64,000 bases of DNA from Methylophaga sp. (GCA_002733505.1 NVVW01000007.1:1-64000), one strand, 5' to 3'. Shown: positions 30,208-40,393, numbered from the stretch's first letter. A program made the numbers and translations. The notes: generated from the letters alone by a model not told the origin.

Positions 30208-31338
30208 CTAAAATTGATACACTAAACCAAGATTAGCACCGAATGACTTCCAGTTTACGCCATTAAGCCGCTCCGTTTTGAGTGAGAAGCCATTAGCAAA
30301 GAAAATGGTATCAAAACCATCACGACTTGCTTGCCAGTCTTGATAATCTACCGATAATGTTAATGCCAAATCCTTATTTAAACGGTATTGACCATGAATA
30401 TTGCCAACTAAACCATAGCCTTCAGCTTCTTGAGTAAAACTTTCGGGGTGAGCGAAATCTGACCGTAAGTTCCAATTTGCAGTAGCTTCAAAATAAGCAT
30501 AATGATACTCAAAGTTAACCCCTAAAGTAAGCTTTTCATTGATAGCAAATTCACTTTCTAAACCTAACCATGGCCCATACCAAGTGGCATCATAATTAGA
30601 ATCTAGCCCTGAAAAGGATCCTGTAGACGGGATAGTTTGAAAACCATCACTTATATTGAAATATTGAGCATGGTAGGAGAAGCCGATTTTAGGTATCAAA
30701 TAAATCTGTTGTTGTTGATTACTCATTGCTAGCCATTGGTAGCCAGCATGAATGCTGGCATCGATAGTCATACCGTCATCAGTATTGTTATTTGATCGTG
30801 AAAATTCTAAGGTTCTATTATTGCCGAAGTAATCAGAATCTTGATTGTCACCATCAAAAATATGGCCATAGGTAAAATCAAAATTGAGTAACCAGTTTGG
30901 CTGAAAATAGAGCGTGGTGCCAATATTAAGGGTCGCTATTTCAATGTCGTCCCATTCTAATTCAGATAGAATATTAGGTGTGCCATTAAGACCTGCAATA
31001 GACCAATCTAACTCATCTTTACGATAGCCGGTAGCGCCATAAAACTCAGCGTGCTGATAGCCTAAAATAGGTTTTTTATTTTTAATAGCAATAGTGCTGT
31101 CTGCAGAAGATGTTTTGGGTGTTCTTACGCTGGGATCGCGTTCAAAGACATGTAATTGTAGATTATGTTTACGGCTTGGTGAAGCTGCATTCTCTGGGAT
31201 TATTTTGGATGCAGGTGTCTTTTCTAAGCTAGCAGCAGACTGCTCCTCAAAAACATGGATCTGTAATGTTGGTGCTGATGCCGAATGAGCAGTATTCATT
31301 GACAGCGCTACAATTATTGACAGATACGACCGTTTCAT
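30208..31338 (-). CDS. Outer-membrane beta-barrel protein with N-terminal LHVFE repeats
   Basis: The 376-residue protein has a signal peptide (1-19, HSAS), two imperfect repeats beginning LQIHVFEEQ and LQLHVFERD within the first 75 residues, and then a beta-barrel of alternating strands ending in Phe (LGLVYQF). The barrel contains GDNQDSDYFGNNRTLEFSRS, which I associate with omptin-like/Protochlamydia-type outer-membrane proteins, but I am not certain of the family. The start codon overlaps the secretin stop (TAATG), so it is translated with the secretion machine and may be a partner of it. Confidence 0.75.
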   Translation of the reverse strand: MKRSYLSIIVALSMNTAHSASAPTLQIHVFEEQSAASLEKTPASKIIPENAASPSRKHNLQLHVFERDPSVRTPKTSSADSTIAIKNKKPILGYQHAEFYGATGYRKDELDWSIAGLNGTPNILSELEWDDIEIATLNIGTTLYFQPNWLLNFDFTYGHIFDGDNQDSDYFGNNRTLEFSRSNNNTDDGMTIDASIHAGYQWLAMSNQQQQIYLIPKIGFSYHAQYFNISDGFQTIPSTGSFSGLDSNYDATWYGPWLGLESEFAINEKLTLGVNFEYHYAYFEATANWNLRSDFAHPESFTQEAEGYGLVGNIHGQYRLNKDLALTLSVDYQDWQASRDGFDTIFFANGFSLKTERLNGVNWKSFGANLGLVYQF

Positions 31339-33422
31339 TATTTCATCTCAGCCATAGTTTCATTAAAAGGTAAGGCTGAAATCAAATACAGATAAGTAGC
31401 ATCATTAGCCTGCCCGCGTCGCGCCAATGATGAACTCTCGACAGAAGAGGCTAGCCATTTGCCATTCACTTGTTGATAATCTACAGCTAATGCAGAATTT
31501 GATTTGTTCACTAATTCTACGGCGGTGACATGCAGACCACCTCGGTTCCAACTTGCCAGAGGCATTGCTTTTATTGCCTTATTATCAAATAAACCTGTTA
31601 CAGCTTGACGCTGTATTTTTGCCGGCAAATATTGCTGATCTAAAGTACGCTCAATTTCAGCAATTCGAATGGTATCAGCAGCATATTGACTCATCTCTAA
31701 ATACACATTTTGACGATCATTTCTTAATTGTTCACTAGGTGACACCGGCTCTTTATCAATAAACTTATTAGGGAAAGGCGCAAGATCAGGGAAGCCATCA
31801 TTAAGAGATTGATAAAAGGGGTTGTCTGCTTGGCGTAGCTTTTGGCTATCTTGTGGTTTGCTTAGAATGCGTGGCGTGATTAATAGCACCATTTCGGTAT
31901 CTTCTTCACTTTCAATGGTTGTCCTAAAAATACGCCCTAACACCGGGATTTCACTTAAAATAGGCACTTTTTTCTCAGTATTGGTTTTACTAGTACGAAT
32001 CAAGCCACCGATGGCAACAGTGAGGTTATTACGTGCAACAACGGTGCCTGTTAATCGAGCAGTATTGACAGTATCAACAGGCAGGTTAAGCACATTGCCA
32101 GCTCCATCACTTATGGGAAGTGTAGCACCGCCCGGATTGATGGTGGAGTTTTCTTGTTCTATTTCAAGCGTCACCGTATCATCGGCATTAATACGGGGAG
32201 TAATGCGTAAGGTAATGCCTATTTCTTCCAGTTCGGTCTGCGTTTCAATATAAGAGGGCGAGATAACAATACCATTGTCAATAACAGCAGGGTTAAAGGT
32301 GAATCCTCGTGTTAGCAAGCTTTCTTCACCAATAAACAGTTCAGCTTCACGGTGGTTAGATGCCAACACCATAGGGTTGGATAGCACTCTTACCCGTTTA
32401 TTTTGTTCTAAAAACTCAATATTGGCACGCAATCTGGAATTCAAAAACTCATAAATTAATGAGCCACTATTTAATAGTGCATTATTGCCTATTTCAATAG
32501 GTAGCTGTGATTGATTACCGCCACTGGGCTGTAGTTCAAAGTTAAAAATAGAATTAAAATCTTCACCTAGGATAATATTAAGGATCTGCATTTCCAGCAT
32601 GACTTGTGGAATAGCAATATCCAGTTTTTTAATGAGATCACCAATAGCCGCTATTACATTACGATCATCGGTTCTAACAAGAATCATACTATGTTCGTTA
32701 TTAACGGTGATATAAATGGGCTGGGCGTTGATACTGACTTGTTGCAATGTTTCTGTATCAACAATTTGGCCATTGAGGCTGGCAGAAATCTGAGCTAATT
32801 GATCAGCTGTTAAGTCTCCGCTAAATAGCTCGGTACCACTGGTCGCCATATTAGTGCCGACATTGCCACGATTTGCTCGGTTAGCACGATTGCTTCTTCC
32901 CGTTGCCCGTGAGTTTCTGACACCGCCACCACCACGATTGGCATTACCTGATGAGGCTTGGTTCATGCCAGACTGCCCAGGCTCAACCCCTAAAGATAAA
33001 ATAACGCGGTTACCATATAAATCTTGAATAGCTTGAGCGATGATCTGCACATTGGCATTTAATAACTTAAACACCTCAATGTTTTCACTTTCACGTACAA
33101 TTAAATCTCTACCATATTCTTCGCGGGTCATAATACGATAGGTATTAGTATCTTCATCATAGCGATACCACAAATCACTAATGCGGCTGATGGATTTTAT
33201 AGCATCCAGCACGGTGACATTTTTTAGATGAATAGTCACCCGATTTTTAGTGACGGCAGGGGTGGCGATAATATTGCTGTTAGATAGCTCAGATAAGGTG
33301 CGGATCACGTCTATGAGCTGCGTATCGGCAAATTCAAGTTCCTTTATTTTAGTGTCAGCAATAACATTAAAGCTCACTAATAAAAGCACTAAAAAGTAAG
33401 GGATATGGAGTAATTTTGTCAT
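31338..33422 (-). CDS. Secretin (GspD/PilQ/MshL-like)
   Basis: The 694-residue protein has a signal peptide (1-22), a secretin N-terminal short domain (ELEFADTQLIDVIRTLSELSN), N1-type domains split by a Gly/Asn/Arg-rich linker near residues 155-185 (a low-complexity stretch), and a C-terminal secretin domain with VAIGGLIRTSKTNTEKKVPILSEIPVLGRIF and VLLITPRIL. Secretins form the outer-membrane pore of type II secretion and type IV pili. The ATG at 33422 begins the signal peptide; a GTG at 33443 is an alternative. About 140 residues follow the secretin domain, an unusual tail. Confidence 0.93.
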   Translation of the reverse strand: MTKLLHIPYFLVLLLVSFNVIADTKIKELEFADTQLIDVIRTLSELSNSNIIATPAVTKNRVTIHLKNVTVLDAIKSISRISDLWYRYDEDTNTYRIMTREEYGRDLIVRESENIEVFKLLNANVQIIAQAIQDLYGNRVILSLGVEPGQSGMNQASSGNANRGGGGVRNSRATGRSNRANRANRGNVGTNMATSGTELFSGDLTADQLAQISASLNGQIVDTETLQQVSINAQPIYITVNNEHSMILVRTDDRNVIAAIGDLIKKLDIAIPQVMLEMQILNIILGEDFNSIFNFELQPSGGNQSQLPIEIGNNALLNSGSLIYEFLNSRLRANIEFLEQNKRVRVLSNPMVLASNHREAELFIGEESLLTRGFTFNPAVIDNGIVISPSYIETQTELEEIGITLRITPRINADDTVTLEIEQENSTINPGGATLPISDGAGNVLNLPVDTVNTARLTGTVVARNNLTVAIGGLIRTSKTNTEKKVPILSEIPVLGRIFRTTIESEEDTEMVLLITPRILSKPQDSQKLRQADNPFYQSLNDGFPDLAPFPNKFIDKEPVSPSEQLRNDRQNVYLEMSQYAADTIRIAEIERTLDQQYLPAKIQRQAVTGLFDNKAIKAMPLASWNRGGLHVTAVELVNKSNSALAVDYQQVNGKWLASSVESSSLARRGQANDATYLYLISALPFNETMAEMK

Positions 33423-33429
33423 GATTATT

Positions 33430-33873
33430 TTATCTTTGAACACGAATAGAGCCCAGTATGCCTGCTTCGACAGTAATACTTAGCCGATCAATTTTAGTGA
33501 TGCGAATAACGCTATTGGGTTGCGCTGGATTAATGCTGATATCATCGCCTTCACGCACCAGATAGGTTCTGTTCCCTGCTACTTCAAGCAAGGCGAGCGG
33601 ATCGTCATTACCTTGATCAATAAACCCGCGTAAACGCATTTGGGGTAGACCCGTAGTGCCGGCAGGTGTTCGCATAAACCCACCTGCTCCCCTGCCAGCA
33701 GTTTGGCTGTTCACCTCAAACATCAAAATGCTGGGAGTAAACGGATCACGTATTTCTTGCGGCATTGGTATGACGGCTGGGTTTAAATAAGGGCTTTGTA
33801 TTTGCCCGCCAGAAAATGATGTAATGGGCATCAGCCATAATAAGGCAAACCCTAAAATAATGTTAAGTTTCAT
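33430..33873 (-). CDS. PilP/GspC-like periplasmic protein (MshK position)
   Basis: A 147-residue exported protein (signal peptide 1-21). A linker containing RDPFTPSILMFE is followed by a small beta domain (LRGFIDQGNDDPLALLEVAGNRTYLVREGDDI) that matches the HR-domain fold of PilP and GspC. These proteins link the secretin to the inner-membrane platform. The stop lies eight bases before the secretin ATG. Confidence 0.8.
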   Translation of the reverse strand: MKLNIILGFALLWLMPITSFSGGQIQSPYLNPAVIPMPQEIRDPFTPSILMFEVNSQTAGRGAGGFMRTPAGTTGLPQMRLRGFIDQGNDDPLALLEVAGNRTYLVREGDDISINPAQPNSVIRITKIDRLSITVEAGILGSIRVQR

Positions 33874-33881
33874 TTAAACCC

Positions 33882-35099
33882 CTACCCGACCAAAGAAAAC
33901 AGTGCTTGGAAAAACGCATAATAAACAAAGCCGACCATGCCACCGATAAGCAGGATCATGGCAGGCTCAATCATCGCTGATAAGCGCTTGATTGCAGTGT
34001 CTAACAGTTGTTCGTAATAGCTGCCTAGCTCTTGCAAAATCCGATCAAGACTACCTGTTTTTTCACCGACGGTTATCATCTGCAACACCAATACAGGCAT
34101 TTGAGGGTGCTGCAAGCTTGTCGCCATATCTTTACCGTTTAACACCTGTCCTGACCCCGCAATCAGTTGATCAGAAAAAACCCGATTATTAATCAATTCA
34201 GCGGTTATTTTAAGCGCATCAAATACCGTTACGCCACTGCGTAATAATGTAGAAAACCCCCATGTCATTTGCGCCATTGAACCTTTGGTAATCATGTCAC
34301 CAAAGATAGGGATCCGCAGCGTTATGCTGTCAATCATATAGCGCCCACGCTTGGTTTGATATATCAATAATAGGGCAATAATAAAGGCAATAAACGCACC
34401 GATAATATAAAGCCCATTGGTTTGAATATAGGCAGAAAAATCAATCAGTGACTGTGTAGATGCGGGTAATACACGCCCTTGTGCGAGTAAAAAATCGGCA
34501 AATTTAGGAATGATCTTTAAACTCATAAACGCGCCTACGCCGACGGCGACTAAAAACACAATCGAGGGGTAAATCATTGCGTTAATCATATGGGATCGCA
34601 ATGCCGCTTTTTTTTCTAAGTGGATAGCTAGCCGCTCCATGATCTCATCTAAATTACCGGTGTTTTCACCGGCAACAATAAGATTTACTGCCATATTGGA
34701 AAATACATCTTGGTGTTTTTTCATGGCTAAAGACAGCGCCGAACCCGATTCAATATCCTTTAGTATCAGCTTAATAGTCAGCCTTAAACGTGCACTCGAC
34801 ATTTGAGTTTTTGCTAATTCCAATGCCTGCAAAATCGGTAAGCCAGCACGTAGCATAAATGCCATTTGGCGAAAAAAGAATACTAAGGCTGCAGGTGAGG
34901 CAGAGCGTTGCGACGCTAACCAATCAGCAAAATTCTCTTGGCCTAGAAAGCCAGCGCTACTTTTGCTTGGCTTGATTTCCAATACGCGTAAGCCGCGATC
35001 TCGCAAGTCCTGAGCGGCGACACTGATATTATCAGCTTGCTGTTTTCCTGTTAGTTCGCTACCAGAAGAGGTGAGAGCAGTATAAGCAAATAATGCCAT
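33882..35099 (-). CDS. Inner-membrane platform protein (GspF/PilC/MshG-like)
   Basis: A 405-residue protein with two T2SSF domains (about 68-191 and 271-393) and three membrane segments (near 168-190, 221-243 and 376-398). The motifs FFRQMAFMLRAGLPILQAL and GEKTGSLDRILQELGSYYE are characteristic. It organises the pseudopilus or pilus base. It begins one base after the ATPase gene ends, so the genes are co-transcribed. Confidence 0.94.
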   Translation of the reverse strand: MALFAYTALTSSGSELTGKQQADNISVAAQDLRDRGLRVLEIKPSKSSAGFLGQENFADWLASQRSASPAALVFFFRQMAFMLRAGLPILQALELAKTQMSSARLRLTIKLILKDIESGSALSLAMKKHQDVFSNMAVNLIVAGENTGNLDEIMERLAIHLEKKAALRSHMINAMIYPSIVFLVAVGVGAFMSLKIIPKFADFLLAQGRVLPASTQSLIDFSAYIQTNGLYIIGAFIAFIIALLLIYQTKRGRYMIDSITLRIPIFGDMITKGSMAQMTWGFSTLLRSGVTVFDALKITAELINNRVFSDQLIAGSGQVLNGKDMATSLQHPQMPVLVLQMITVGEKTGSLDRILQELGSYYEQLLDTAIKRLSAMIEPAMILLIGGMVGFVYYAFFQALFSLVG

Positions 35100-35100
35100 C

Positions 35101-36753
35101 TCAATGAGCTTCCATCATGGTACGTGTTTTATGCATTGCTACGTTTTGCAACTCAGCCAAGGTTGTCATACCATTTAACACTTTTTGACAACCATCTTCC
35201 CACATAAATTGTAGATTATCGCCTGCCGCTGCTGCCGCTTCAATTTTATCTTCACCTGCACCTTGTGCTACTAAACGGGATAAATTCTCATCAAACCATA
35301 AGGTTTCAAACACGCCCAGTCGCCCACGAAACCCTCGCCCCTGGCAAATCGCACAACCTACAGAGTCAAATATTTCAATGTTTTCATCTTTTACGCCTAA
35401 TAATTTGCATTCCTCTGCGGTTGCTGATCGTGCTTTGCGGCAGTGGGTACATAAACGACGCACTAGGCGCTGTGCAATCACTGCGGTTAAGGTTGATCCA
35501 ATAAGAAAAGGTTCACAGCCAATATCAATTAAGCGGGTGACAGCACTGGCGGCATTATTAGTATGTAAGGTTGAAAATACCATATGGCCAGTCATCGCTG
35601 CTTTTACTGATACATCAGCGGTTTCATGATCACGTATTTCACCGACCATGAGCACATCGGGATCATGGCGCAATAATGATCGTAAGGCTTCGGCAAAGCT
35701 GATTTTATGCCCTGTTTGAATTTGAGACACACCCTCCATCACATATTCAATCGGGTTTTCTACCGTCATAATATTTATTTCAGGATCATTAATTTCCTGC
35801 AATGCGGCAAACAAGGTGGTTGATTTACCGCTCCCCGTTGGTCCGGTTAACAAAATCAAACCATAGGGTTTTTTAATAGCCGTTCTGAAACGTTTTAGAT
35901 CGGTCGCTAACATGCCTAAATCAACCAAACTAAGCCCACCTGATTCTTGCCCAAGTAAACGCATAGTAATGCGCTCACCCAAACGAATAGGGGCAGTAGC
36001 CACACGAATATTAAATTCGCGATCAATCGGTGCGGCTAAATGATATGAAAAACCACCATCTTGTGGTTGGCGTTGTTCAGCAATATCTAAACTAGACAAC
36101 ACTTTAACCCGAGAAACCAAACCAGCAGCCACCGATGCATCGGCATCAATAGGGTGATCACGCAACCTACCATCAATGCGCAAACGCACCCGCAAACCTT
36201 CTTCTTCCGTTACAAAATGTATATCTGATGCTTGGTTGAGGTAGGCTTCGCGGATAATCGTGTCTAGCAAGGCAACTAAATCAACGTCATCGTCTACTTT
36301 TGCTTTAGAATCAGTCGCCATCGCGCTGGGTAGGGCATGCTCTATCATCAACCGCAAAACCTGCGGATCAGTCATCACTAGCGGTAATTTTGCGCCCAAT
36401 AAGCGCAATACAGAATCAATGGTAGCGCGATCATTAGGGTTGGACACCACCAATAAGGCATGGTCACCATCAACAATTGGTAATATTTGTTTGCGCTTAA
36501 TCAGACTGGCAGGCACTTTTTTGAGTAATTCGGCATGTGGCACACGGCTGCTTAAATCGATATACTCTAGCCCGTTATTTTCAGCAACTGCCCGATATAA
36601 AGCCGATGTTGGGAAGCGATATTGCGCTAATACTAAAGGCAATAACGCACTACGTTGCCGCCGAGCATCAATACGCAGACGATCTAAAACAGTCGATTCA
36701 ATTAAACCGGTGTTGATGCCTGCTTCGATTAGTTGAGGTTCAGATAACGCCAT
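35101..36753 (-). CDS. Assembly ATPase (GspE/PilB/MshE-like)
   Basis: A 550-residue ATPase with an N-terminal T2SSE_N/MshEN-like domain, Walker A GPTGSGKS at 304-311, the Asp box, LLRHDPDVLMVGEIRD and a C-terminal zinc motif (CTHC at 435-438 and CAIC at 467-470) as in GspE and PilB. It drives insertion of pilin-like subunits. It ends one base before the GspF-like gene. Confidence 0.94.
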   Translation of the reverse strand: MALSEPQLIEAGINTGLIESTVLDRLRIDARRQRSALLPLVLAQYRFPTSALYRAVAENNGLEYIDLSSRVPHAELLKKVPASLIKRKQILPIVDGDHALLVVSNPNDRATIDSVLRLLGAKLPLVMTDPQVLRLMIEHALPSAMATDSKAKVDDDVDLVALLDTIIREAYLNQASDIHFVTEEEGLRVRLRIDGRLRDHPIDADASVAAGLVSRVKVLSSLDIAEQRQPQDGGFSYHLAAPIDREFNIRVATAPIRLGERITMRLLGQESGGLSLVDLGMLATDLKRFRTAIKKPYGLILLTGPTGSGKSTTLFAALQEINDPEINIMTVENPIEYVMEGVSQIQTGHKISFAEALRSLLRHDPDVLMVGEIRDHETADVSVKAAMTGHMVFSTLHTNNAASAVTRLIDIGCEPFLIGSTLTAVIAQRLVRRLCTHCRKARSATAEECKLLGVKDENIEIFDSVGCAICQGRGFRGRLGVFETLWFDENLSRLVAQGAGEDKIEAAAAAGDNLQFMWEDGCQKVLNGMTTLAELQNVAMHKTRTMMEAH

Positions 36754-36761
36754 AATATTGC

Positions 36762-37460
36762 TTATAAGGCCAACACAAGTTCAGATCTAAGTAGCTGTGC
36801 GTAGCCGCGCATCGGCGCTGCCGGCATAAGCTCAATGTTCAATTGCACCACGGTCACTTGCCATTCTAGACCTTCAAGCCCATGAATAAAGGCGCGCAAT
36901 GATTGATAATCACCTTCTAATACCAGCCTTTGTATTGGGCGATGAAACATAGTCTTGGCAGACATGCGATCTATCCAGTTGTAGTTTTCGGGTAAGATCG
37001 CATCAACTTCAGTGGTAACTACTCTAGCCTTAGGCCGAGATTTAGACTTGAGGCTACTTTTGAACTTAGTAGCTCGCGCTCTATTGATGGCTTGATAGGC
37101 TTCATTACTACGGATCCGCATACGGGTAGTGCGAGCAAGTTCAGAAATACGCACCATTAATTGTTGTGAGCCAAAGGGTGCTAGCCGCTGTGTGGTATTG
37201 TCAGCCATCGTGTTAATTAATGCCAACACCTGTTCTTGTTCATCAAGTTGGTGTAATAATTCTTCAACATCCTGTTCTGGTTCATCGGGGATACGTGCTG
37301 TTTGTAGCTTTATTGCGGTTCTTTCGGCTTGTTTTTGCAAGGTCACAATGGTCTTGTTTTCAGGGATGAACCGCAATAAAGAATAAGCACCTAATATTAA
37401 TACCACAATCACTGTAGCCAATAAAATTTGCTCTGTTTGTTTTAATTTAGACAGCGTCAT
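36762..37460 (-). CDS. GspM/PilO-like inner-membrane protein (MshJ position)
   Basis: A 232-residue bitopic protein: a membrane segment at about 12-29, a coiled-coil stretch (IVTLQKQAERTAIKLQTARI and EEQLLHQL-like heptads), and a C-terminal ferredoxin-like domain around RPIQRLVLEGDYQSLRAFIHGLEGLEWQVTV. This is the PilO/GspM layout. It overlaps the preceding GspL-like gene by four bases. Confidence 0.85.
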   Translation of the reverse strand: MTLSKLKQTEQILLATVIVVLILGAYSLLRFIPENKTIVTLQKQAERTAIKLQTARIPDEPEQDVEELLHQLDEQEQVLALINTMADNTTQRLAPFGSQQLMVRISELARTTRMRIRSNEAYQAINRARATKFKSSLKSKSRPKARVVTTEVDAILPENYNWIDRMSAKTMFHRPIQRLVLEGDYQSLRAFIHGLEGLEWQVTVVQLNIELMPAAPMRGYAQLLRSELVLAL

Positions 37461-39226
37461 CGTTTTTCCTGCTGTTGTTTAATGGTTTCAGCAGACACCA
37501 GCTTGACTAAGCGCATTGACACGGCAAAACCATCAAGGCTCATCGGCCCTGCGCGTGAGAACACTCTGCTATCACGCACTTCTAAACCCCAAGGTGCCAC
37601 CGCCTCTTTCATGGTTTGAATAAATGATTGTGCCGAAGTTTCACTTAATGCCCATGCGGCAAGGTTAAAGTTTTCGACTTCTACACGGCTATCTTTTGGC
37701 ATCAGCGGCAAAGTCGGCATAACGGTGGCACGCTTGCCCAACTCATCAATTTTAGTGATAACAACATCATCAGAAACAGCGGTTTGCAATATGCCTAAAA
37801 TAGCCTGAACCAAAGCAACACGATTAGGCACGTCTTCGCCAAAAAAGGCCAGCCTAGCCTCGGTGCGAAGATGCGTTTGTTCTTGCTCTTTGATCAAGGC
37901 TTTGCGTTGTTCAACTTGTTTAATATCGCCTTTAATGCGGCTCATTGCGGTATCAAGCACTTTCCACTGTGCATCGACCTCGGTTTTATGCGATTGCACA
38001 AAATGATCACGCACTAGCAATGATAATTCAGCCCCAGAAATAATTAAAAATAAGGCTAAAAACAAGGCGGCAGCACGCACTTCTACCCGCTGCCATAGCG
38101 CAGGAAGTGGCCCGCCAATTCGAACATCAGTGGTGCGAGCTAAGCCCGCCAACGCTAAGGCATGCAAGCCGGCACCTAACATACCAGGGCTGACATTCTC
38201 ACTAATAGGGGCTTCATTTAACGAGGTTAATTTGACATCGAGAGTATCGGTTAATTCATTCGCTAACAGTGGATCATTGTCTCGCCAATTTGCCAGATAA
38301 ATTGAATTAGTAGTCGCTGGGTTTAGGGTGTGGTAGCTTTCTAAACACAATTGAATCGGCGTTTTAGCAGGGTTCACATATAAATATTGAGCAGCAATAT
38401 TGCCATCTAATAGCTGTAACACCATAGCTAAATCGGCATGTGATTCCATAATAACTGCGGGCGATATATCATCTGCCAACAATGTAGCACTGCAACCCGC
38501 TAGTGGATACATTGCCTGCAAGGCCACCCCTTGGGTGCTAAAGGTTTTTGTCCAGCGTTGTAATAATGATTTATTAGTGCAACTAACCAGCCAATTATAG
38601 GTACCGGGTAGATCTGCTACCTCGCCCTGAGGCACCCAGCCGCACTCAATTTCTTCATCATCCGATTTTAGCCACTCTTGCCCAGCAAGACAGGCCTTGA
38701 GTTGGCTTGATCGGATATAGCCTAGCTCTTCTGCTAATTCACCAAAGCGCCGCAAGGCAAATTTATCGGATAATTCTAAACCGCCAGCGGGGTTCGGCTT
38801 CGCCTGTTGCAAGTCCATCACTGCTTCTGCTTGCTCTTCGGTCATATAACCGCGGCCGACCAATAAATGCCCCACGGACCATTGGGTGGTGTGTTGCATT
38901 AATAAAGGCTCTGCCTCCCAGCGTACCAATTCTTGCATTTGGGCTAAGGGGCGTGGTTTTTTGGGGTTAACGGGTAATTCAATTAAGGTTGATAACACAG
39001 TGGGGGACAATAACACCGCATCACCGCCCTCCCAACCATCTTCTTTTAGGCGCTTAATTAACTCTGCCACCGCATCGGCCATATTGGCTTGCTGTGATTG
39101 TGTTTTATGTAACACCGCCAGCTCTTTACCAACACGGGTAAACACCGCACCGCGCATAATAAAACCGTCGGTTTCACAGACTAATAGTGTTTTGGCTTTG
39201 CCGAAATTAAGGGGTAAATTCAGCAT
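37457..39226 (-). CDS. GspL-like / PilM-PilN fusion protein with MshEN-like insert
   Basis: A 589-residue protein. An actin-like PilM/GspL cytoplasmic part (1-about 360) is followed by one membrane segment (about 382-405) and a periplasmic PilN-like domain with coiled coil. Within the cytoplasmic part, residues 120-141 and 160-183 contain two segments resembling the RLGxxLxxxGxxxxxxLxxxLxxQ pattern of c-di-GMP-binding MshEN domains; the second, beginning RFGELAEELGYIRSSQL, is close to consensus. I chose the ATG at 39226, which overlaps the upstream stop (TAATG); a TTG at 39241 is an alternative. Confidence 0.85.
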   Translation of the reverse strand: MLNLPLNFGKAKTLLVCETDGFIMRGAVFTRVGKELAVLHKTQSQQANMADAVAELIKRLKEDGWEGGDAVLLSPTVLSTLIELPVNPKKPRPLAQMQELVRWEAEPLLMQHTTQWSVGHLLVGRGYMTEEQAEAVMDLQQAKPNPAGGLELSDKFALRRFGELAEELGYIRSSQLKACLAGQEWLKSDDEEIECGWVPQGEVADLPGTYNWLVSCTNKSLLQRWTKTFSTQGVALQAMYPLAGCSATLLADDISPAVIMESHADLAMVLQLLDGNIAAQYLYVNPAKTPIQLCLESYHTLNPATTNSIYLANWRDNDPLLANELTDTLDVKLTSLNEAPISENVSPGMLGAGLHALALAGLARTTDVRIGGPLPALWQRVEVRAAALFLALFLIISGAELSLLVRDHFVQSHKTEVDAQWKVLDTAMSRIKGDIKQVEQRKALIKEQEQTHLRTEARLAFFGEDVPNRVALVQAILGILQTAVSDDVVITKIDELGKRATVMPTLPLMPKDSRVEVENFNLAAWALSETSAQSFIQTMKEAVAPWGLEVRDSRVFSRAGPMSLDGFAVSMRLVKLVSAETIKQQQEKR

Positions 39227-40377
39227 TATGGGATGATCCAATCAAGATTAAGGTTTAGGCTTTGCCGTGGTACAACGCTAAATATGCGAATATTACTTGT
39301 GTCTTGAGTATCATTACCTGCATTACAGTCGCCATCAAAAATCACATAATCATCAAAATTACCCGTCGCCGGCTCTTCGAAACAAACAATGGAATAAGCT
39401 CGCGTGCCTATAGGTATTTTTGGTGTTGAAATTAAGGTGAAGTTTTTAGTTTTTGGAATACCAGATATGGCAGAATTTGCATCTAGAACTAAATAATCAT
39501 TTACGTCATCATTACCATCAATAGCAGTGCTTAAATCACTTAAATATAGTCTAAGAACTAGGTTTTCATTAGCAATCGGTAAGTCACCCGCACTTTGATT
39601 TTTAAAGGTAACATTAACAGTTGCAGGAAGCTCAACCTCCCAATCAGCACTCTTCACAAGTTCTAGCTGTCTAGCCACACTTGCATCAGATGTTTCAATA
39701 TCACCTGATGGGTATTTATTTAGACCATTTAGGTCATAACTCTGTAAGCGGATGCTTGTTGCAGTACTGGCATCAGGTGTCAGAGTGCCAGAGCTATTAT
39801 AAAGCCGCCAAGACCAACCTGAATAACGCTCATCATCAAAGACAGTTGAAGCATCAAGATTTGTTCCACCAGCACCACTAGCGTCAGTCCCAGTGTTACC
39901 ATAACCATCCCGAAAGCGCAGATCGCCATTACGCTCAGGGAGCACTTGAATATAAGGGCCACGCCAACCCGATCCAAGCCCTGTTGAAGCATCAATATCC
40001 CAAGCTGTTATAATTTCACTTGGGATGCAGGGTGAGTCATGTTCTTTAGGATCTGTAGCTGGTGATCTTTCGTCACCTGATTCAAGTAATTCAGCCACAC
40101 AATTCGGCAAGCGCCCCATATCGGCCACAAAACCACTGATTTCTGGACCGCCATTAATGGTGCGGGTGGGGTCGCCGACAATAGCGGTGCGCATCATTGC
40201 CATCCGCCGTTTGGTTTCGTCATATTTAGCTTGATCTTCGACATTTTCGGTGAGCATTAAGGTGGCGGATGCCATCAGCCCAATTAAAAACAGCACTAAC
40301 ACCATTTCTAATAAGGTGAAACCCGATTGGAGATAACGTTTAGCTTGAGACCGAGCGATAGAACTCGCCGCCGTCAT
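39226..40377 (-). CDS. Prepilin-like protein, large
   Basis: With the ATG at 40377 (AAGGA nine bases upstream) the leader is 19 residues and the processing site is G-FTLLEMVLVLFLIG, a class III prepilin signal. The mature protein, about 364 residues, is much larger than a normal pseudopilin. An open frame continues upstream to 40497, but it runs through repeat-derived sequence and would give an unlikely 59-residue leader. The protein has Gly/Asp/Ser-rich segments (GTDASGAGGTNLDAS) also present in its neighbours. Confidence 0.85.
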   Translation of the reverse strand: MTAASSIARSQAKRYLQSGFTLLEMVLVLFLIGLMASATLMLTENVEDQAKYDETKRRMAMMRTAIVGDPTRTINGGPEISGFVADMGRLPNCVAELLESGDERSPATDPKEHDSPCIPSEIITAWDIDASTGLGSGWRGPYIQVLPERNGDLRFRDGYGNTGTDASGAGGTNLDASTVFDDERYSGWSWRLYNSSGTLTPDASTATSIRLQSYDLNGLNKYPSGDIETSDASVARQLELVKSADWEVELPATVNVTFKNQSAGDLPIANENLVLRLYLSDLSTAIDGNDDVNDYLVLDANSAISGIPKTKNFTLISTPKIPIGTRAYSIVCFEEPATGNFDDYVIFDGDCNAGNDTQDTSNIRIFSVVPRQSLNLNLDWIIP

Positions 40378-40393
40378 TGATCCTTCGGTTACT

